This document shows positions 26,468 through 36,260 of a stretch of DNA of 64,000 nt, piece after piece. Positions within the stretch are counted from its first letter, which is position 1. Each line of letters opens with the position of its first letter. The stretch lies in contig CBDFNO010000015.1 in assembly GCA_965250265.1 (NCBI GenBank), forward strand, positions 124,001 through 188,000, read 5' to 3'. The notes under the pieces are model-generated. The model was given only the letters and a program-made list of their open reading frames with translations, searched no databases and was not told the DNA's origin. This DNA comes from PRS1 sp965250265. Its GTDB lineage: Bacteria; Bacteroidota; Bacteroidia; Flavobacteriales; Flavobacteriaceae. A program made the position numbers and the translations under genes.

Positions 26468-26741
26468 AAATGAAGTTATTATAGGATTTTTAATTGGTTT
26501 AATTGCGAATATTATTGGATTATTTATTGCAGCTACATTATTAGGTGATAACGATGATTTTAATACCATTTTAAAAACAGCTTCAGCAGAAGGGTTTTTA
26601 GGAAAACTTATAAGCCTAGGAGCAATTTTAAACTTAGTTGCATTCTTTATATTTATAAAAAAGAAACAAGATTATAGAGCAAGAGGTGTATTATTAGCAA
26701 CTGTTTTTATTGCTGTTTTTACCTTTATTATTAATTTTTAA
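26460..26741 (+). CDS. Small three-helix membrane protein
   Basis: A 93-residue protein that overlaps surE by 8 bp and stops 3 bp before lpxB. Three hydrophobic helices are visible: VIIGFLIGLIANIIGLFIAA, LISLGAILNLVAFFIFI and GVLLATVFIAVFTFIINF. I do not recognise a named family. Its fixed place between surE and lpxB suggests a conserved envelope function, but nothing in the sequence identifies it. Confidence 0.8.
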   Translation: MIKNEVIIGFLIGLIANIIGLFIAATLLGDNDDFNTILKTASAEGFLGKLISLGAILNLVAFFIFIKKKQDYRARGVLLATVFIAVFTFIINF

Positions 26742-26744
26742 TTA

Positions 26745-27860
26745 ATGAAGTATTACATAATTGCTGGAGAAGCATCTGGAGATTTACATGGCTCGAATCT
26801 GATGAAAGCATTATTAAGAGAAGATCTTAATGCTGAATTTAGATTTTGGGGAGGAGACCTTATGCAAAATGTAAGTCACAATTTAGTAAAACACTATAAG
26901 GAATTAGCCTTTATGGGTTTTTTAGAAGTGATTCTGAATTTAAGAACCATATTCAAAAATTTATCTTTCTGCAAACAAGATATTGAAACTTACAATCCAG
27001 ATGTTATAATATTTATTGATTATCCTGGGTTTAATCTGCGTATTGCTAAATGGGCAAAACTAAAGGGAATTAAAACACATTATTATATTTCTCCACAAAT
27101 TTGGGCATGGAAAGAGAGCAGAATTAGTGCTATAAAACGAGATGTAGATAACATGTATCTTATTCTCCCTTTTGAAAAAGAATTTTATGAAAACAAGCAC
27201 AATTATCCTGTAAACTTTGTTGGGCATCCATTAATAGATGCCATTACCGATAGAATCCAAGTTGGTGAATATGAATTTAGAGCTCAACACGAATTAAGCC
27301 AGAAACCTATAATAGCGTTATTGCCTGGAAGTCGAAAACAAGAAATTCGTAAAATGCTTTCGGTAATGTTGAGTGTGGTTAGTCATTTTCCTGACTATCA
27401 ATTCATAATTGCTGGTGCACCTGGTCAAGATTATAGTTTTTACAAACCGTTTATAGATAATCCAAACGTACATTTTGTAAGTAATAAAACTTACGATTTA
27501 TTGAGTGTTTCAACAGCTGCGTTAGTAACGTCGGGAACAGCAACTCTAGAAACAGCATTGTTTAAAGTGCCTGAAGTGGTTTGCTATAAAGGAAGTTGGC
27601 TATCTTATCAAATTGGTAAACGCTTGGTTAAAAATATTAAGTTTATCTCTCTGGTGAATTTAATTATGGATAAAGAGGTTGTTAAAGAGTTAATTCAAAA
27701 TGAATTTAATAGTTACAATCTTAAACAAGAACTCGCTATAATTCTTGACGATTATGAGCGCACAAAATTCTTTATAAATTATTACGATTTAGAGAAAAAA
27801 TTAGGAGGTAAAGGTGCAAGTGAGAAAGTTGCTGGGTTAGTATATAATTCTATAAATTAG
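26745..27860 (+). CDS. lpxB: Lipid-A-disaccharide synthase
   Basis: A 371-residue GT-B glycosyltransferase (family GT19). It joins UDP-2,3-diacylglucosamine and lipid X to form the lipid A disaccharide at the inner membrane. Signatures are IAGEASGDLHGSNLM at the N-terminus, IDYPGFNLRIAKWAK, YYISPQIWAWKESR, NFVGHPLID, LLPGSRKQEI and TSGTATLETAL. The length is normal. Presence of lpxB indicates a lipid-A-bearing outer membrane. Confidence 0.97.
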   Translation: MKYYIIAGEASGDLHGSNLMKALLREDLNAEFRFWGGDLMQNVSHNLVKHYKELAFMGFLEVILNLRTIFKNLSFCKQDIETYNPDVIIFIDYPGFNLRIAKWAKLKGIKTHYYISPQIWAWKESRISAIKRDVDNMYLILPFEKEFYENKHNYPVNFVGHPLIDAITDRIQVGEYEFRAQHELSQKPIIALLPGSRKQEIRKMLSVMLSVVSHFPDYQFIIAGAPGQDYSFYKPFIDNPNVHFVSNKTYDLLSVSTAALVTSGTATLETALFKVPEVVCYKGSWLSYQIGKRLVKNIKFISLVNLIMDKEVVKELIQNEFNSYNLKQELAIILDDYERTKFFINYYDLEKKLGGKGASEKVAGLVYNSIN

Positions 27861-27879
27861 CTGAAATCTTATTCACTTT

Positions 27880-28386
27880 ATGCGAATTCTGACTTTTACC
27901 TTGCTTGTCTTTTTAAGTTTTGGCTCCTGCAAATCATCAAAACGTGTAAGCGATACTTCAACCAAAGTAGAACGGACTTCATCAGAAAACACAACTACTA
28001 ATCGTTTAGCAAACAATATTATACAAAATGCTGAAACCTATCATGGAGTACATTATAAATATGGTGGTACTACAAATAAGGGGATGGATTGCTCTGGCTT
28101 GGTCTATATTTCCTTTAAACAAGAACATATTTTATTGCCAAGAGTATCTAGAGATATGGCTAAAGCTGGCAAACATATTAAACTCAATGAGGTTGAAAAA
28201 GGTGATTTATTATTCTTTAAAACTAATAAAAACAAAACAGTAATTAACCACGTTGGGCTAGTTGTAAATTCAAATAATGGTGTAACCGAGTTTATTCATT
28301 CTACAACTAGTAAAGGTGTTATTACTTCGTCTCTTGCAGAGCCATATTGGCAAGCAGCATTCGTAGAAGCTAGACGTATTCTATAA
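27880..28386 (+). CDS. NlpC/P60 family lipoprotein endopeptidase
   Basis: A 168-residue lipoprotein (lipobox SFGSC, C17). The NlpC/P60 domain has the cysteine nucleophile in GMDCSGLVY (C71) and the histidine in INHVGLVV (H124), with the third polar residue probably in EFIHSTTSKGV. Such C40 peptidases cut the D-iGlu-DAP bond in cell-wall peptides. It is 19 bp after lpxB and 25 bp before comEC. Confidence 0.92.
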   Translation: MRILTFTLLVFLSFGSCKSSKRVSDTSTKVERTSSENTTTNRLANNIIQNAETYHGVHYKYGGTTNKGMDCSGLVYISFKQEHILLPRVSRDMAKAGKHIKLNEVEKGDLLFFKTNKNKTVINHVGLVVNSNNGVTEFIHSTTSKGVITSSLAEPYWQAAFVEARRIL

Positions 28387-28411
28387 TATTTATTTTTAGT
28401 AACTTACATAA

Positions 28412-30447
28412 ATGAAGTTGCTAAATTTCACTATCATTAAACTCACTCTATGCCTTATAATCGGAGTTATTATTGGTTATAACTACAATATTAATTTAAA
28501 TTCTAGTCTATTAATTAGCACTTTTCTTTTATCTGTTTTAGGCATTGGCATTTTATTATCTAAAAAACATTACTCGCAACATACTTTGTTTGGCTTATTA
28601 ATTTTTATTACTACTATTAGTATTGGTGTATTAACTGTAAATATTAATAACCAACTTAATTTTAAAAATCATTTTTCTAAACACAAAACCATAAACAATG
28701 ACTCTTTATATGAAATCAATTTTAGAATTAGAGAAGTATTAAAATCTGGAAACTATTATAATAAATATGTGATAGATATTCTTGAAATTAATGCTGAAAC
28801 TGTTTCTGGAAAGTCATTACTAAATGTAGAAAAAGATTCAACGTTGTATAACTTAGAAGTTGATGACATACTAATTACAACATCCAATTTTATTGCACTT
28901 AATTCTCCTCTTAATCCGTATCAATTTGATTATGGAAAATATCTTCAGAAAAAACATATATACCGCCAACTAACAATTACAAATACAGAACTATTAAAAA
29001 TTCAAAGTAAAAAACATACGCTCTTTGGTCATGCATCACAATTAAGAGACCGCGTCAACAGAAACCTTGAACAATACAATTTTAAAAAAGATGAGCTTGG
29101 TATAATTAATGCCTTGCTGCTTGGTCAACGACAAGATATATCTAAAGACATTTATGACAGCTATGCTCAAGCAGGAGTGATTCATATTTTAGCAGTCTCA
29201 GGTTTACATGTTGGGATTATTTTACTGTTATTAAACTTCCTTTTTAAACCCATTGAGCGTATTAAATATGGGAAGCATATCAAAATTTTGCTTATTGTAA
29301 CTCTCCTTTGGAGTTTTGCTATAGTTGCCGGATTATCTGCTTCGGTAACCCGAGCTGTAACTATGTTTAGTATTGTTGCAATTGGTATGAACTTAAAACG
29401 ACCTACAAACATTTTTAACACTTTGGCTATTTCAATGTTCTTTATATTATTATTTAAACCAAATTTTCTTTTTGATGTTGGGTTTCAATTAAGTTATCTC
29501 GCTGTTTTTGCCATTGTTAGTATTCAGCCTTTATTTTATAGACTATGGAAACCAAAACTTAAAATTATTGATTATTTATGGCAAATTTTTACTGTAACTC
29601 TTGCCGCTCAATTTGGTGTAATCCCGGTGAGTTTATTTTACTTTCATCAGTTTCCTGGTTTATTCTTTGTTTCTAATTTGGTTATCATTCCTATATTAGG
29701 ATTCATTTTAGGCTTCGGAATCCTTATCATTATTTTAGCCTTATTAAATATGCTTCCATCGCTTTTAGCGAATCTTTACGGAAATATTATAAATTTAATG
29801 AATGATTTTGTTAGTTGGATCTCCCAACAAGAACAATTTTTATTGAAAAATATTTCTTTCGGAATTATAGAAGTCATCGTATCTTATATTCTCATTATCT
29901 CGGTTGTAAATCTTTATAAGAAAAGAAATTATACAGCTTTCATTCCTTTTTTAATTTCAATAATATGTATCCAAAGTGCATTCATTTATAATAAACATCA
30001 ATCTGCAACAAATAAATTTGTTGTATTCCATAAAAGCAGGTACAGCATTATTGGAATGAAGCAAAATAACAGACTTATAATTCATAATAATTTAGATAGT
30101 GTTACATTAAAGAATAATAGCACAATAATTATATAATAGGTGAACGAATAACAAAAACTAAAATGGATAGCTTACAAACTATCTATTTATTAGAGAATAA
30201 AAAGCTCTTACTTATTGATAGTTTGGGAATTTATAATGTTAAATCCTTTAAACCTGAAATCATCTTATTAAGAAACTCACCCAAGATTAATCTCAAACGA
30301 TTAATTGATAGTTTACAACCAGAATTAATTATTAGTGATGGCAGTAATTATAAAACCTATCAAGAACGATGGTCTAAAACCTGTGATGCAAAAAAAATCC
30401 CTTTCCACCAAACAGGCAAAAAGGGAGCTTTTATTTATATCTATTAA
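28412..30447 (+). pseudogene. comEC: ComEC/Rec2 competence protein, frameshifted near the 3' end
   Basis: The first frame (28412-30136, 574 residues) carries the N-terminal OB-like domain and the polytopic competence domain (GIINALLLGQRQDIS, VIHILAVSGLHVGIIL, WSFAIVAGLSASVTRA). It stops at TAA 30134-30136. The frame shifted by -1 continues without a gap as YIIGERITKTKMDSLQTIYL and on to a second stop at 30447, including LRNSPKINLKRLIDSLQPEL, which belongs to the end of the same protein in Flavobacteriaceae. The break is in AT-rich DNA around 30120-30133. ComEC forms the inner-membrane channel for DNA uptake. The channel domain is intact, so a shortened protein could still function, and a single-base sequence error is equally possible. 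Confidence 0.75.
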
Positions 30448-30450
30448 TTC

Positions 30451-30996
30451 CTATTGCTGAAACTCTGGTTTAAAAGCTGTATAATATTCGTTAAAAGCCT
30501 CTTGAGATTTTAAATCTAAATGTTCATCGTTCTTAAACATTTTTAAATACAATTCCAGTTGTTGTGGTGTTTTATAACCAATAAGTGGGAAAATTAATTT
30601 CCCTTCTTCACTTATAAATACAATGGTTGGATACGATCTAATACTAAAATATCCAGATAATTGATGTGATGCATTTCGTTTGTTTGCTCTTGCAGGATCA
30701 TAACTGGGATTCGTGTAGGTTTTACCGTTAAATGTTATTTCATCATTCCCTTCGGCATTAAACTTTACAGCATAATAATACTCATTTACATAATCAGCTA
30801 CGTCCTTGTTATGAAATGTTTTTTTATCAAGTAGCTTACAAGGTCCACACCAATTTGTGTAAGCATCCATCATAATCTTTTTTGGATTTTTCTTCTGAAG
30901 CTCTACAGCTTCCTCAAGACTTAACCAATTAATTTCTTGTGCTGAAATTGTTACTACAGCCAGAAATAATAAAAATGTGAAAAATTGTGTTTTCAT
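30451..30996 (-). CDS. Exported thioredoxin-like protein
   Basis: A 181-residue protein with a signal peptide (MKTQFFTFLLFLAVVTISAQ) and a thioredoxin fold with the active site DAYTNWCGPCKLLDKKTF. The segment AVKFNAEGNDEITFNGKTY and the cis-proline in RSYPTIVF are typical. It probably reduces or exchanges disulfides in the periplasm. The start at 30996 was chosen because the signal peptide begins there; the longer ORF to 31020 adds eight residues before it. It is convergent with comEC, 3 bp apart. Confidence 0.88.
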   Translation of the reverse strand: MKTQFFTFLLFLAVVTISAQEINWLSLEEAVELQKKNPKKIMMDAYTNWCGPCKLLDKKTFHNKDVADYVNEYYYAVKFNAEGNDEITFNGKTYTNPSYDPARANKRNASHQLSGYFSIRSYPTIVFISEEGKLIFPLIGYKTPQQLELYLKMFKNDEHLDLKSQEAFNEYYTAFKPEFQQ

Positions 30997-31031
30997 AATA
31001 CATTGGGTTGCAAAAGTCATTCCGAACTTAC

Positions 31032-31059
31032 AAAAAATGCTTCAACAAAGGAGCATTTT
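31032..31059 (-). terminator. Terminator of the peptide transporter operon
   Basis: AAAATGCT (31034-31041) pairs with AGCATTTT (31052-31059). On the minus strand the stem runs into six T (31037-31032). It lies 26 bp after the stop of the transporter gene at 31085. Confidence 0.75.
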
Positions 31060-31084
31060 GCGTTTATTTTAACAATATATTCGA

Positions 31085-32899
31085 TTAACGGACACCATGC
31101 ATCAGTTTCTTTATAATAGGTTGCATGGCAATTGAAAACACGCCTAATACAGCAGCAATGCCAGTTAAAATCCAGAAGAAATAACTAATACCATTCTCAT
31201 TTGCTATTTTATCGACGTTTTCTCCAAAAATACCTGCCATTTTCATGCCTATGGCAACAGCTAAATAATAAATTCCAAACATAAATGCGATCATTCTGGC
31301 TGGTGACAGCTTACTAACCAGCGATAGAGCCACAGGTGAGATACAGAGTTCACCTAAGGTATGGAACAGATAAACCAATACTAACCAAATCATGCTCACA
31401 GAGGCTGTTTTGGCTCCGGCTTCTATGCCTCCTGTGCCAAAGGCCACACAAGCCATCCCTAATGCCAACAAAAACATACCCAAACCATATTTTACATTGG
31501 CGGTAGGATTGTATTTACTTTCCCACCATTTAGAAAATAAAGGCGCAAACGCAATAATGAATAAGGAATTAAGTACACCAAACCAGGAGGCAGGAACCTC
31601 AGTTAATGGTTCAGTTGTTTTTTCAATCAATAAGAACTCAAGAGTTCCATCAGCAAGTGATAAGAATCCAGCTTTATACCAATCGTTAGTAAGCATCCAT
31701 AATGTAATAATCCATATTATTATAAAACTTATAGATAGAATTATATTTCCTAGTTTGTGCTTCTTAAAAGTTCTTTTGAATAATTGCAATAAAACCCAAT
31801 TAATAATCGCTAAAGGGACAATAGCCACAAGGGAATTAACAATTAAATAGGTAAGGCTAGCGTTACCAGTTAATACTCTATTTGTATAATCTTTGGCGAA
31901 AATTGTTAAGGTCCCTGGTGCTTGCTCAAAAATAGCCCAGAAGAAAATTATTAAAAACGAGAAGAATGCGATAGCTATCATTTTATCTCTCGTGATTTTG
32001 GAGTACTTGGTCAATCGATAAACCAATAAATAAATAAAAATGAGCAGTGCAAAAATGATAATAACCACATTGCCATCTAAACCAGCAATTTCAAAATTGA
32101 ATATATTAAAATTTCCTTCAGATATTTTTGAAGCTGGTGAATTGATTAACCATAGTAAGCCCAAAATACTCGATACGGCTATTAAAACCAATTGCCACGA
32201 AGTAAACGGATTTCGTTTATCAGTATCGTTTTGTAACTGCGCTGCTTTAGATTCAGCCGTAGGCTTTAAACCAATATTTCCAAAAATATTTTGAGAGAAC
32301 CAAAACTGTAGTAATCCAAAGAGCATGAATATTCCAGCGAGACCAAAGCCTATACTCCAGCCTACTTTTTCGCCTAAATACCCACATAACAAAATTCCTA
32401 AAAATGCTCCAGCATTTACGCCCATATAAAATATGGTATAAGCACCATCTTTTTTGTGTTCATGATTCTTATACATTTCAGAAATAATAGAGGTCATGTT
32501 TGGCTTAAAAAAACCGCTTCCAAAAACCAAAAAAGTAAGACCTAGATAAATGAAAAATTGTGTTTCCATTGCCATACAGGCATGACCTAAGGTCATCAAC
32601 AAAGCACCAACAGCAACTGCATAACGATAACCTATGATTTTATCTGCAAAATAACCACCAAGCATTGTTGAGAGATATACCAATCCTGTATAGGTGCCAA
32701 ACAACGCTAATGCATGTTCTCGTGGCCAACCCCAACCTTCATCCATTAACGATGCAGTTAAAAACAAAACCAATAAGGCTCTCATTCCGTAATATGAAAA
32801 GCGTTCCCACATTTCAGTAAAGAACAATACGAATAATCCTGAAGGGTGACCTAGTACTGGATTATCAAAAAACTTTGCGGTAGATGAATCTTGACTCAT
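31085..32899 (-). CDS. Proton-dependent oligopeptide transporter (POT/PTR), copy 2
   Basis: A 604-residue polytopic transporter of the major facilitator superfamily. The POT signature EMWERFSYYGMRALLVLFL is near residue 30, and GSGFFKPNMTSIISEMY and TIFYMGVNAGAFLG give the second PTR2 pattern. C-terminal FHTLGELCISPVALSLVSKL is also diagnostic. It would import di- and tripeptides with protons across the inner membrane. It lies 14 bp after a paralogue, so both are on one transcript. The differing middle loops may reflect different substrate preference. Confidence 0.93.
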   Translation of the reverse strand: MSQDSSTAKFFDNPVLGHPSGLFVLFFTEMWERFSYYGMRALLVLFLTASLMDEGWGWPREHALALFGTYTGLVYLSTMLGGYFADKIIGYRYAVAVGALLMTLGHACMAMETQFFIYLGLTFLVFGSGFFKPNMTSIISEMYKNHEHKKDGAYTIFYMGVNAGAFLGILLCGYLGEKVGWSIGFGLAGIFMLFGLLQFWFSQNIFGNIGLKPTAESKAAQLQNDTDKRNPFTSWQLVLIAVSSILGLLWLINSPASKISEGNFNIFNFEIAGLDGNVVIIIFALLIFIYLLVYRLTKYSKITRDKMIAIAFFSFLIIFFWAIFEQAPGTLTIFAKDYTNRVLTGNASLTYLIVNSLVAIVPLAIINWVLLQLFKRTFKKHKLGNIILSISFIIIWIITLWMLTNDWYKAGFLSLADGTLEFLLIEKTTEPLTEVPASWFGVLNSLFIIAFAPLFSKWWESKYNPTANVKYGLGMFLLALGMACVAFGTGGIEAGAKTASVSMIWLVLVYLFHTLGELCISPVALSLVSKLSPARMIAFMFGIYYLAVAIGMKMAGIFGENVDKIANENGISYFFWILTGIAAVLGVFSIAMQPIIKKLMHGVR

Positions 32900-32913
32900 A
32901 AATCTATGTTATT

Positions 32914-34638
32914 TTAGTTTCCGTCAGCTAATTCATAGCCTTCAGTCTCGTCATGAATTTCATGTTCATCATCTTCAGCACCATGAGTTAATCGTTTTAA
33001 AGGTTTTAATATTAGAATTACCAACACTCCAAAAATTACAGTAAATATTGTAATTCCTGAAAACACAGTATATTCACCAAAATCAGAAGCAGATTCTCCT
33101 AAAACTCCAGCAACTTTATTTCCCAATCCTGTAGATGCAAAATACACTCCCATCATTAGAGAGGCATATTTCACAGGAGCAAGTTTTGTTATAAAAGATA
33201 ATGCTACAGGAGAAGAGCATAATTCTCCAATAGTATGAAATAAATAAGCTAATACCAACCAGTACATAGCAGATGAACCATTACTTTGAAATTCAGATGC
33301 TGCAAAAACCATAAAAACAAATCCTAATCCCATTATTATTACTCCAATAGCCATTTTAAATAAAGAAGAAGCAGCTTCTTTTTTTAATCTTTTCTTTGCC
33401 CAATATCCAGCTACTGTTGTACCAAAAATTATTATGAAAAGGGCATTAAGTGATTGAAACCATGTAGCAGGAATTTCAAAAGGGTTACTTGTAAACATGT
33501 ATTTATTAAGGATGAAATATATTATGCCAATGAATACAGAACCAATAAACCAATAGTTAGAATTCTTTTTCTTTTTGACCATGCCCAAAATTCCTTTAAA
33601 TAACATAAATGCTATTGGAATATAAAAAATCAAACTCATTGTAAATAATGAAGCATTTCGGTCAGTATTGTCTTTAGTATAAATATTCATTAACCCTCCT
33701 GCTTGTTCAAAAGCTCCCCAAAATACTATTACTAATATAAAAGATAATAGCATTACCACATATCTATCTTTCATTACTTTAGTATCCAAATCTTTGTACA
33801 CCATCATTAATAAGCCTATAACCAACGATATAAAAATGAACAACAATCCATACGCCCAATTGTCAACACCTTCAAAAACTCTCCAAGCATAAACAGATAT
33901 AACTAAAAGAATTACAACTATAACTAATTGAAAAGGAGATTTAAATAATTGTAAAAACAATGAAGGTATAGAGACTTCATTTTTCAATTCTTTCTTGTCT
34001 CTTTTGTCACCAATACCTACTAAATATTTTTGCCCAGCTAAATATTGGATTAATCCTAAAGCCATTCCGATACCTGCAAGTCCAAAACCATAATGCCAAC
34101 CAACAACTTCGCCAACATATCCAACAATTAAACTGGATAGAAATGCACCTAGATTAATTCCAATATAGAAAATGGTAAAGCCCTTATCTCTTCTTATATC
34201 ACCTTGTTTATATAGACCTCCAACCATTGTAGAAATATTTGGTTTTAACATACCAACGCCAGCAATAATTAGTCCAAGTCCTGAATAAAATGCCCACATT
34301 TCTTCAACTGCTAAAATACCATGACCAAATACTAATAAAATTCCACCAACAAGTACAGCTCTCTTTTGTCCCAACCATTTATCAGCTATAATTCCACCTG
34401 GAATTGCCATAACATAAACAAGCATGGTATACCAACCATAAAGCATTATAGACTCACTATTTAACCAACCCTGCCCTGGATTTTCAGCAGTAGTTTTTGC
34501 TACCAGATAAAGTGTTAAAATTGCTCGCATACCGTAATAAGAGAAACGTTCCCACATTTCAGTAAAAAATAGAACATACAGTCCTATTGGATGTCCAAAT
34601 AATTCCTTTTGTTTTATTGTTGTAGCTGAATCTGACAT
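32914..34638 (-). CDS. Proton-dependent oligopeptide transporter (POT/PTR), copy 1
   Basis: A 574-residue paralogue of the gene that follows it. It has the same motifs: EMWERFSYYGMRAILTLYL, GVGMLKPNISTMVGGLY, TIFYIGINLGAFLSSLIVG and LFHTIGELCSSPVALSFITK. The C-terminus is an acidic cytoplasmic tail (AEDDEHEIHDETEGYELADG) that the second copy lacks. Tandem duplication is likely. Peptide import fits with the several secreted peptidases encoded in this window (M49, M13, M28, S41). Confidence 0.93.
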   Translation of the reverse strand: MSDSATTIKQKELFGHPIGLYVLFFTEMWERFSYYGMRAILTLYLVAKTTAENPGQGWLNSESIMLYGWYTMLVYVMAIPGGIIADKWLGQKRAVLVGGILLVFGHGILAVEEMWAFYSGLGLIIAGVGMLKPNISTMVGGLYKQGDIRRDKGFTIFYIGINLGAFLSSLIVGYVGEVVGWHYGFGLAGIGMALGLIQYLAGQKYLVGIGDKRDKKELKNEVSIPSLFLQLFKSPFQLVIVVILLVISVYAWRVFEGVDNWAYGLLFIFISLVIGLLMMVYKDLDTKVMKDRYVVMLLSFILVIVFWGAFEQAGGLMNIYTKDNTDRNASLFTMSLIFYIPIAFMLFKGILGMVKKKKNSNYWFIGSVFIGIIYFILNKYMFTSNPFEIPATWFQSLNALFIIIFGTTVAGYWAKKRLKKEAASSLFKMAIGVIIMGLGFVFMVFAASEFQSNGSSAMYWLVLAYLFHTIGELCSSPVALSFITKLAPVKYASLMMGVYFASTGLGNKVAGVLGESASDFGEYTVFSGITIFTVIFGVLVILILKPLKRLTHGAEDDEHEIHDETEGYELADGN

Positions 34639-34880
34639 AAAATTTATTATTAGTTAGTTAGAATATTTAGTTTGATAACTATGAAAAAGAATAAAAACGA
34701 GATATGTTTTATTTTCATTTGAAAAAAGAAAACGAACTAATTATATAAGCTATTTTATAAAAAGTTCTGTTTAATGTTGCTGCAATGTAAAAAAACGCAT
34801 CGACTATCACAACCCTTTTTGTTCATTCCCAAAAAATACAGTTGAAAAACATAAGAATTTAACATTTACAAAGAGTAATC

Positions 34881-34911
34881 TTTAAATAAGAACTGTAGAA
34901 TAGTATCTTTG
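34881..34911 (+). promoter_or_regulatory. Promoter of the mevalonate-pathway pair
   Basis: TTTA (34881-34884), 19-nt spacer, then TATCTTTG (34904-34911), an exact TAnnTTTG -7 element, 23 bp before the ATG at 34935. The rest of the 296-bp interval between the divergent transporter and reductase genes shows no further feature. Confidence 0.6.
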
Positions 34912-34934
34912 CTAATCAATATTTTAAGTAAGTT

Positions 34935-36260
34935 ATGAGTAAATCCATATCTGGTTTTTCAAAACTATCTAAATCCAAAAAAATTGATTGGATTCTTAAT
35001 ACACATTTTTTAAACAATAAAAATGCTAAACGCATTTTAATGCAATATTGGAATTCTAACGAAAAACTTCAACAACTTCATGACGAATTTATTGAAAATA
35101 CCGTAACCAATTATTATTTACCATTTGGAATTGCTCCAAACTATTTAATAAATGGAAAGTTGTACACTATACCAATGGCAATAGAAGAAAGTTCGGTGAT
35201 TGCTGCGGCAAGTAAAGCTGCTAAATTTTGGATAGATAGAGGAGGTTTTAAAGCCAAAGTTATTTCTACAACCAAAGTTGGTCAGGTTCATTTTATGTAT
35301 CAAGGCGATTTTGAAGCGTTAAAAAATTATTTCTCGTTTATAAAACGGCAACTTATTGAAGATTCAAAACACATCACAAAAAACATGGAACAACGTGGTG
35401 GTGGGATTATAAACATTGAGTTACGAGATAAAACCGAATTGATTGAGAATTACTACCAGCTGCATGCTACATTTGAAACGCTTGATGCTATGGGAGCCAA
35501 CTTCATCAATTCTTGCCTTGAACAATTTGCTAAAACGTTTAAAAGAGAAGCACTCTTATTTGAAGGATTTACTAAAGCAGAAAAAGACATTCAAATTATA
35601 ATGAGTATTCTTTCTAATTATGTTCCAGATTGTTTGGTTAGAGCTGAAGTAAGTTGTAAGGTCAAAGATTTAAATGAAGATCCTCATATGTCTCCTGAAA
35701 AATTTGCCTCAAAATTTATACAAGCTGTAAACATTGCAGAAGTAGAACCCTATAGAGCGGTAACCCATAATAAAGGTATCATGAATGGTGTTGATGCTGT
35801 GATTTTAGCAACAGGCAACGATTTTCGGGCTGTTGAAGCTGGTATTCATGCTTATGCCTCTAGAAACAGAAAATACTCTAGTTTAACTCATGCAAAAGTT
35901 GATAATGATATCTTTACATTTTGGATTGAAATACCTTTAGCTCTTGGAACCGTTGGCGGTCTTACAAATTTACATCCTCTAGTAAAACTAGCTTTAGAAA
36001 TGCTTGACAATCCGAATGCACAAGAATTAATGCAAATAGTTGCTGTAGCTGGTTTGGCTCAAAATTTTGCAGCTTTGCGTTCGCTCATTACTACAGGAAT
36101 ACAGCAAGGACATATGAAAATGCATTTAATGAATATTTTAAATCAGTTCGAAGCTAGCCATGACGAAAAAACCACACTTATTGAACATTTTAAAGCTAAT
36201 ACAGTTACGCATAATGCAGTTGTTGATGCCATCCATAAGTTAAGAGTTAAGAGTGAATAG
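34935..36260 (+). CDS. mvaA: Hydroxymethylglutaryl-CoA reductase, class II
   Basis: A 441-residue class II HMG-CoA reductase. It interconverts HMG-CoA and mevalonate. Landmarks are MAIEESSVIAAASKAAKFW (catalytic glutamate and substrate contacts), DAMGANFINSC, NKGIMNGVDAVILATGNDFR (catalytic lysine region is likely RAVTHNKG) and the C-terminal GHMKMH segment with the conserved histidine. Flavobacteria make isoprenoids through mevalonate, so the reductive, biosynthetic direction is expected even though class II enzymes are often called degradative. Coupled by an 8-bp overlap to the GHMP kinase. Confidence 0.93.
   Translation: MSKSISGFSKLSKSKKIDWILNTHFLNNKNAKRILMQYWNSNEKLQQLHDEFIENTVTNYYLPFGIAPNYLINGKLYTIPMAIEESSVIAAASKAAKFWIDRGGFKAKVISTTKVGQVHFMYQGDFEALKNYFSFIKRQLIEDSKHITKNMEQRGGGIINIELRDKTELIENYYQLHATFETLDAMGANFINSCLEQFAKTFKREALLFEGFTKAEKDIQIIMSILSNYVPDCLVRAEVSCKVKDLNEDPHMSPEKFASKFIQAVNIAEVEPYRAVTHNKGIMNGVDAVILATGNDFRAVEAGIHAYASRNRKYSSLTHAKVDNDIFTFWIEIPLALGTVGGLTNLHPLVKLALEMLDNPNAQELMQIVAVAGLAQNFAALRSLITTGIQQGHMKMHLMNILNQFEASHDEKTTLIEHFKANTVTHNAVVDAIHKLRVKSE

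Noticed and set aside
30163..30447. Separate 94-residue gene after comEC
   Set aside because: Its product continues the ComEC C-terminus with an open overlapping frame before the ATG, so it is the frameshifted end of comEC and not an independent gene.
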